A stretch of 11,746 nucleotides of DNA from an uncultured Chromatiaceae bacterium (GTDB lineage Bacteria; Pseudomonadota; Gammaproteobacteria; Enterobacterales; Alteromonadaceae), in the NCBI GenBank assembly GCA_946481195.1, contig CAMLNG010000064.1, forward strand, positions 1-11,746, given 5' to 3'. The stretch's first letter is position 1, and the number at the start of each line of letters is the position of its first letter. A program made the translations under genes and the position numbers. Below the pieces are notes generated by a model. It was given only the letters and a program-made list of their open reading frames with translations, was not told where the DNA came from and did no database searches. This document shows positions 6,340-11,746 of this stretch, piece by piece.

Positions 6340-7650
6340 ATGTCCGGATTTGCCGTCGGCGCCAAACGGTCTTTGTTGCCGTTATTGCTGTTTGTTTCGT
6401 TATTTTTAGGTACTGGCCTTTACCTGCAAAGTCAGGGCGTGGCTTATGCGTTTTATCAGCTGCCTGGGCCCGTCGCTATCCTGCCGGCGCTGGTGCTGGC
6501 CGTCTGGTTACACCGCGCCCCGCTGACCGAATCTATTGATTTATTGGTAAAAGGCGCCGGTAACAGCAACATTATCACCATGTGTATCATCTATTTGCTA
6601 GCTGGTGCTTTTGCCACTGTCGCCCAAGCCACTGGTGGTGTGGATGCTGTTGTGAATGCCGGTTTAAGTCTGGTCCCGGCCAGCCTGATTTTACCCGGCT
6701 TGTTTGTGATTTCCGCCGTCGTTGCCACAGCGATGGGCACCTCGATGGGGACAATCGGTGCTTTGGCTCCCATCGCCGTTGGCCTGTCACAACAAGCGCA
6801 AATTGAACCCGCATTGATGGCTGGTGCTTTACTCAGCGGAGCCATGTTTGGTGACAATCTGTCGATTATCTCAGATACCACAATTGCATCAACCCGTACC
6901 CAAGGTGCGGAAATGAAAGATAAATTCCGCGAAAACCTGAAGATTGCGACGCCGGCCGCCGTGCTGACTGTGTTGTTGTTTGCCGGACTTGCCACGACTG
7001 ATCAGGTGATCGAAGCCAAAGCTTTCAGCTGGAGCGGTGTATTTCCTTATGCGGCAATTTTGATTTTAGCAATCGCGGGAATGAACGTGTTTGCAGTATT
7101 ACTTCTGGGGATAGTGCTTGCTGCGCTGCAAGGTGTGTTTTTTGCAGATTATGCCGTGGCAAACCTTGGCAAAGATATTTTTAAAGGTTTTGGCAGCATG
7201 CAGGAGATTTTCCTGCTGTCGATGTTTGTCGGTGCTTTGGGTGAATTTGTCAAAGCTCAGGGCGGTCTCGCCTGGATCGCTGGTGTCATTGACAGGCTGG
7301 CAAAACGACTGACGCTGGCTGGTAATAAAGCCCAGCAGCTGGCTATTGCAACCCTGGTGTTTATCAGCAACCTCTGTATCGCCAACAACACAGTGGCAAT
7401 TGTACTGGCCGCCGATGTCAGCCGCGATTTAGCAGAACACCATGAGATCACTCCAAAGCGCAGTGCCAGTTTACTCGATATCTTTTCTTGCATCAGTCAG
7501 GGCCTGGTGCCTTATGGCGCGCAGGCGTTGTTATTAGGTGCCAGCTTCAGCCTGTCGCCCTGGGATGTGGTCACGCAAAGTTATTACTGTCTGATTTTAC
7601 TGGCGGTTGCATTAGGCGTCATTTTACTGCGCCCGGCACGCGGTCACTGA
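6340..7650 (+). CDS. NhaC-family Na+/H+ antiporter
   Basis: This is a 436-residue inner-membrane protein with about eleven to twelve hydrophobic segments (for example residues 11-29, 43-57, 78-96, 111-131, 205-218, 235-265, 334-357, 415-430). It belongs to the NhaC-type Na+/H+ antiporter family, which exchanges cytoplasmic Na+ for protons in pH and salt homeostasis. Supporting motifs are AMGTSMGTIGALAPIA (131-146), the family hallmark GDNLSIISDTT (171-181) followed by STRTQGAEMKDKFREN, and FISNLCIANNTVAIVL (341-356). ATG at 6340-6342 has GAGG 6 bases upstream; an in-frame TTG at 6322 is less likely. It is monocistronic, with a strong promoter at 6220-6248 and a terminator at 7677-7704, and it is the only plus-strand gene in the window. 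The family is well supported; substrate (Na+ or Li+, or possibly an organic ion) is inferred. Confidence 0.87.
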   Translation: MSGFAVGAKRSLLPLLLFVSLFLGTGLYLQSQGVAYAFYQLPGPVAILPALVLAVWLHRAPLTESIDLLVKGAGNSNIITMCIIYLLAGAFATVAQATGGVDAVVNAGLSLVPASLILPGLFVISAVVATAMGTSMGTIGALAPIAVGLSQQAQIEPALMAGALLSGAMFGDNLSIISDTTIASTRTQGAEMKDKFRENLKIATPAAVLTVLLFAGLATTDQVIEAKAFSWSGVFPYAAILILAIAGMNVFAVLLLGIVLAALQGVFFADYAVANLGKDIFKGFGSMQEIFLLSMFVGALGEFVKAQGGLAWIAGVIDRLAKRLTLAGNKAQQLAIATLVFISNLCIANNTVAIVLAADVSRDLAEHHEITPKRSASLLDIFSCISQGLVPYGAQALLLGASFSLSPWDVVTQSYYCLILLAVALGVILLRPARGH

Positions 7651-7676
7651 CAGACGAATTGAGGTAGCACTCAGAC

Positions 7677-7704
7677 AAAAAATCCCGCAACCGCGGGATT
7701 TTTT
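7677..7704. terminator. Bidirectional terminator between antiporter and M48 protease genes
   Basis: AAAAAATCCCGC and GCGGGATTTTTT pair perfectly over 12 bp around the loop AACC, with T tracts on both strands. It lies 26 bases after the antiporter stop and 22 bases after the protease stop, so it can end both convergent transcripts. Confidence 0.92.
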
Positions 7705-7726
7705 ATTGTTGAAGAGTCGAACAATG

Positions 7727-8533
7727 CTATTTATTGCAGGCCGGTAATCCGCCACTCGCTTTACGTTGCTGATACTCGGCATCTGCCTTTGGCATATTCT
7801 TTTGCAGCGCTTTAATCCGGTTTTCCGGCACCGGGTGGCTCGACAGGATCTGCGGTGTGCCGCCACTGCCTTGTTTTGCCATGTTTTGCCAAAGCTTGAC
7901 CGACTCCTCCGGTTTAAAGCCGGCTTTTGCCATCAGATCCAGACCAATTAAGTCTGCTTCTGATTCATGCACCCGGCTAAATGGCAAAATCACGCCAACC
8001 TGAGCGCCTAAACCAAAAGCGGTCGACAGCTCGGTCTTAAAGCGGGTATCCATCGCGCTCAGCGCCACATCGGCCACACCTAAAGTAGCCTGCACCGCCT
8101 GATTACTGGATAAACGCTCGTTGGAATGACCCGACATCACGTGGGCGATTTCATGGCCGATGACTGCAGCCAGCTGATGCTGATTCTCTGCAACCAGCAG
8201 CAGGCCGGTGTACACACCGATTTTGCCACCGGGCAGCGCAAAAGCATTGACCTGGTCGCTGTCAAACACCACGATTTCCCATGGGTTTTGCTGATACTTT
8301 GCTGGCGTGACACTCAGTACCTGCTTGGCCACGCACTGCACATACTGATTGATTTTTTTGTCTTTATTCACCGGCGTTTTGGCTTTCAGATCTTCAAAAG
8401 TCTGAATGCCCATTTTATTGACCTGAGTTTGGTCAAATAACATCAGTTGCGGCCGGCCGGTCGGTGACTCGGCACAGGCGGTTAAACCGAGCGCAAGTAA
8501 CACACCGGTCCAGAGCATGCATGGTTTTTTCAT
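7727..8533 (-). CDS. M48-family zinc metalloprotease, predicted lipoprotein
   Basis: This is a predicted envelope zinc protease of 268 residues. The N terminus MKKPCMLWTGVLLALGLTAC is a lipoprotein signal with lipobox LTAC and lipidated Cys20, so the mature protein is anchored in a membrane facing the periplasm. Ala-Glu at +2/+3 gives no inner-membrane retention Asp, suggesting the outer membrane. The zinc site is HEIAH (127-131) with third ligand Glu190 in HESEAD; SSHP (231-234) is also typical of M48. Related lipoproteins include E. coli LoiP (YggG), and a role in clearing misfolded envelope proteins is inferred. ATG at 8531-8533 has AGGA 6 bases upstream; the longer frame to 8578 would spoil the signal peptide. 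It follows dnaJ in the same direction after 86 bases containing a terminator, so it may receive heat-shock read-through. Confidence 0.92.
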   Translation of the reverse strand: MKKPCMLWTGVLLALGLTACAESPTGRPQLMLFDQTQVNKMGIQTFEDLKAKTPVNKDKKINQYVQCVAKQVLSVTPAKYQQNPWEIVVFDSDQVNAFALPGGKIGVYTGLLLVAENQHQLAAVIGHEIAHVMSGHSNERLSSNQAVQATLGVADVALSAMDTRFKTELSTAFGLGAQVGVILPFSRVHESEADLIGLDLMAKAGFKPEESVKLWQNMAKQGSGGTPQILSSHPVPENRIKALQKNMPKADAEYQQRKASGGLPACNK

Positions 8534-8576
8534 CAGAAATCCTGTTCGTAAAAAAACTTCAATTTTATCGCCTCGC

Positions 8577-8607
8577 AAAACAACACCGCCAGCAGAGCTG
8601 GCGGTGT
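8577..8607 (-). terminator. Terminator after dnaJ
   Basis: On the minus strand ACACCGCCAGC and GCTGGCGGTGT form a perfect 11-bp stem around TCT, followed by TGTTTTG. The T tract is interrupted, so termination may be incomplete. It begins 12 bases after the dnaJ stop and ends about 43 bases before the M48 protease start, leaving little room for a separate promoter. Confidence 0.78.
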
Positions 8608-8619
8608 CAGAATCACAGA

Positions 8620-9762
8620 TTAACCGGTTAAATCGTCAAAAAACTTCTTCACACCATCGAAGAAGCCCTTGGACTTCGGTCTGTGAGTGGCTTCACTGTC
8701 ACCTGCCCAGCTTTCATCGAGCTGACGCAGCAAGTCTTTTTGTTTTTCAGACAAATTGACTGGTGTTTCGACCACCACTTTACAGACTAAATCACCGACG
8801 CCGCCACCGCGTACCGACTGCACGCCTTTGTCACGCAGGCGGAACATTTTGTCGGTCTGAGTTTCGGCCGGGATCTTCAGTTTGACGCGGCCATCCAGCG
8901 TCGGCACGTCAATTTCACCGCCAAGGGCGGCTATTGAGAAACTGATCGGCACTTCACAGGCCAGATTATTGCCGTCACGGACAAAAATCGGGTGATCTTT
9001 GACATGCACCTGCACATACAAGTCACCGGCCGGTGCGCCATGCATCCCCGCTTCGCCTTCGCCGGTCAGCCGAATGCGATCGCCGGTGTCGACACCTGCC
9101 GGGATCTTCACTTTCAGCATCTTGGTCTTTTCGACGCGGCCTTCGCCATGACATTTTGGACATGGTTCCGGGATGATCTTGCCGCGGCCATTACAGGTTG
9201 GACAGGTTTGCTGTACGGCAAAAAAACCCTGCCGCATCGTGACCTGACCATGGCCCTGACAGGTGCCACAAGTCTTGGCTGAAGTGCCTTTTTTCGCACC
9301 TGAGCCGTCACAGGTATCACAAGACACCAGCGTCGGCACTTTAATCTCCAGCTCTTTGCCTTTGACTGCTTCTTCCAGGCTTAATTCAAGGTTGTAGCGC
9401 AGATCAGAACCGCGCTGAGCCCGTTGACCACCACCGCCACCACGGCGGCCACCGCCGAAAATGTCGCCAAACACGTCACCGAAAATGTCACCAAAATCAG
9501 CACCACCACCGCCAAAGCCACCGGCACCGCGGTTCGGATCGACACCGGCGTGGCCGTACTGGTCATATGCAGCGCGTTTCTGGTCGTCGTTCAGGATCTC
9601 GTAGGCTTCCTGAACTTCTTTGAATTTCTCTTCCATGGCTTTATCGCCCTGCGTTCTATCAGGGTGATATTTCATCGCCAGGCGCTTATAAGCCTTTTTA
9701 ATCTCTTTTTCGTCGGCGCCTTTGCTGACGCCCAACACTTCGTAATAATCACGCTTTGACAT
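8620..9762 (-). CDS. dnaJ: Chaperone protein DnaJ (Hsp40)
   Basis: DnaJ delivers unfolded proteins to DnaK and stimulates its ATPase in the cytoplasm. The 380-residue protein (E. coli 376) has the full class I layout. The J domain spans residues 1-70 with the HPD motif at 33-35. A Gly/Phe-rich linker runs about 74-115. The zinc-binding region has four CxxCxGxG repeats starting at Cys148, Cys165, Cys187 and Cys201. The C-terminal substrate-binding domains cover about 213-345, and the tail is [12 protein letters not shown] at 9760-9762 is preceded only by a weak GAAG-like ribosome site. It lies 111 bases downstream of dnaK, with a hairpin between them that may keep DnaJ below DnaK levels. The heat-shock promoter would be upstream of dnaK, outside the window. 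All key residues are present. Confidence 0.99.
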   Translation of the reverse strand: MSKRDYYEVLGVSKGADEKEIKKAYKRLAMKYHPDRTQGDKAMEEKFKEVQEAYEILNDDQKRAAYDQYGHAGVDPNRGAGGFGGGGADFGDIFGDVFGDIFGGGRRGGGGGQRAQRGSDLRYNLELSLEEAVKGKELEIKVPTLVSCDTCDGSGAKKGTSAKTCGTCQGHGQVTMRQGFFAVQQTCPTCNGRGKIIPEPCPKCHGEGRVEKTKMLKVKIPAGVDTGDRIRLTGEGEAGMHGAPAGDLYVQVHVKDHPIFVRDGNNLACEVPISFSIAALGGEIDVPTLDGRVKLKIPAETQTDKMFRLRDKGVQSVRGGGVGDLVCKVVVETPVNLSEKQKDLLRQLDESWAGDSEATHRPKSKGFFDGVKKFFDDLTG

Positions 9763-9793
9763 AATGCTGCTTCAACTGTTCAGGGTCAGCGGA

Positions 9794-9822
9794 TAAACAA
9801 GCGACCGCCGGGGCGGTCGCTT
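9794..9822 (-). terminator. Terminator-like hairpin between dnaK and dnaJ
   Basis: On the minus strand AAGCGACCGC and GCGGTCGCTT form a perfect 10-bp stem around CCCG, followed by GTTTATCC, with four T also on the plus-strand side. It lies 51 bases past the dnaK stop and ends about 36 bases before the dnaJ start. The T tract is imperfect. Partial termination here would give more dnaK than dnaJ mRNA from a shared promoter. Confidence 0.65.
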
Positions 9823-9873
9823 TTACTGTTCAGAAGACCGCAGCTTAATGCTTTGGTCTTACCAAGACAACGC

Positions 9874-11746
<1,873 letters not shown>

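Overview
The window is a chromosomal core region of a mesophilic gammaproteobacterium with moderate GC. Its DnaK, DnaJ, CarA, CarB and YqhD-like proteins resemble the Escherichia coli proteins closely over long stretches, and carA appears to start with TTG, as in E. coli. The overall character suggests an Alteromonadales/Chromatiaceae-type organism (for example the Rheinheimera/Alishewanella group), but that placement is an impression from sequence and was not tested. No mobile element, CRISPR array, tRNA or rRNA was seen.

Layout. All genes lie on the minus strand except one antiporter gene. Reading the minus strand from the right edge: dnaK (first ~10 codons outside the window), dnaJ, and a lipoprotein M48 metalloprotease, with terminator-like hairpins in both gaps. 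A strong bidirectional terminator (7677-7704) then separates the protease from the convergent plus-strand NhaC-family Na+/H+ antiporter gene (6340-7650). The antiporter is divergent from a yqhD-type NADPH-dependent aldehyde reductase gene (4918-6072). Next come a sugar-1-phosphate nucleotidyltransferase (3930-4796) and an N-acetylhexosamine-1-kinase-like phosphotransferase (2786-3871). A 322-base gene-free stretch rich in hairpins follows, then dapB, carA and the start of carB, which runs off the left edge.

Function. dnaK/dnaJ form the Hsp70 chaperone pair, and the downstream M48 lipoprotein may add envelope protein quality control. dapB (lysine/peptidoglycan precursor synthesis) and carAB (carbamoyl phosphate for arginine and pyrimidines) are biosynthetic. 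The dnaKJ and dapB-carAB blocks are often close together in gammaproteobacteria; here five accessory genes lie between them. The kinase and nucleotidyltransferase would together convert a free sugar to sugar-1-phosphate and then to a nucleotide sugar, which makes this pair the least ordinary part of the window.

Regulatory structure is the recurring theme. Terminator-like hairpins lie only tens of bases upstream of the start codons of carA, the nucleotidyltransferase, the M48 protease and dnaJ, which suggests partial termination or attenuation between neighbouring genes. The carA leader is the most striking: its terminator hairpin sits directly before the ribosome binding site and overlaps a mutually exclusive alternative pairing. 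The antiporter gene has a near-consensus sigma-70 promoter and a perfect 9-bp inverted repeat in its leader.
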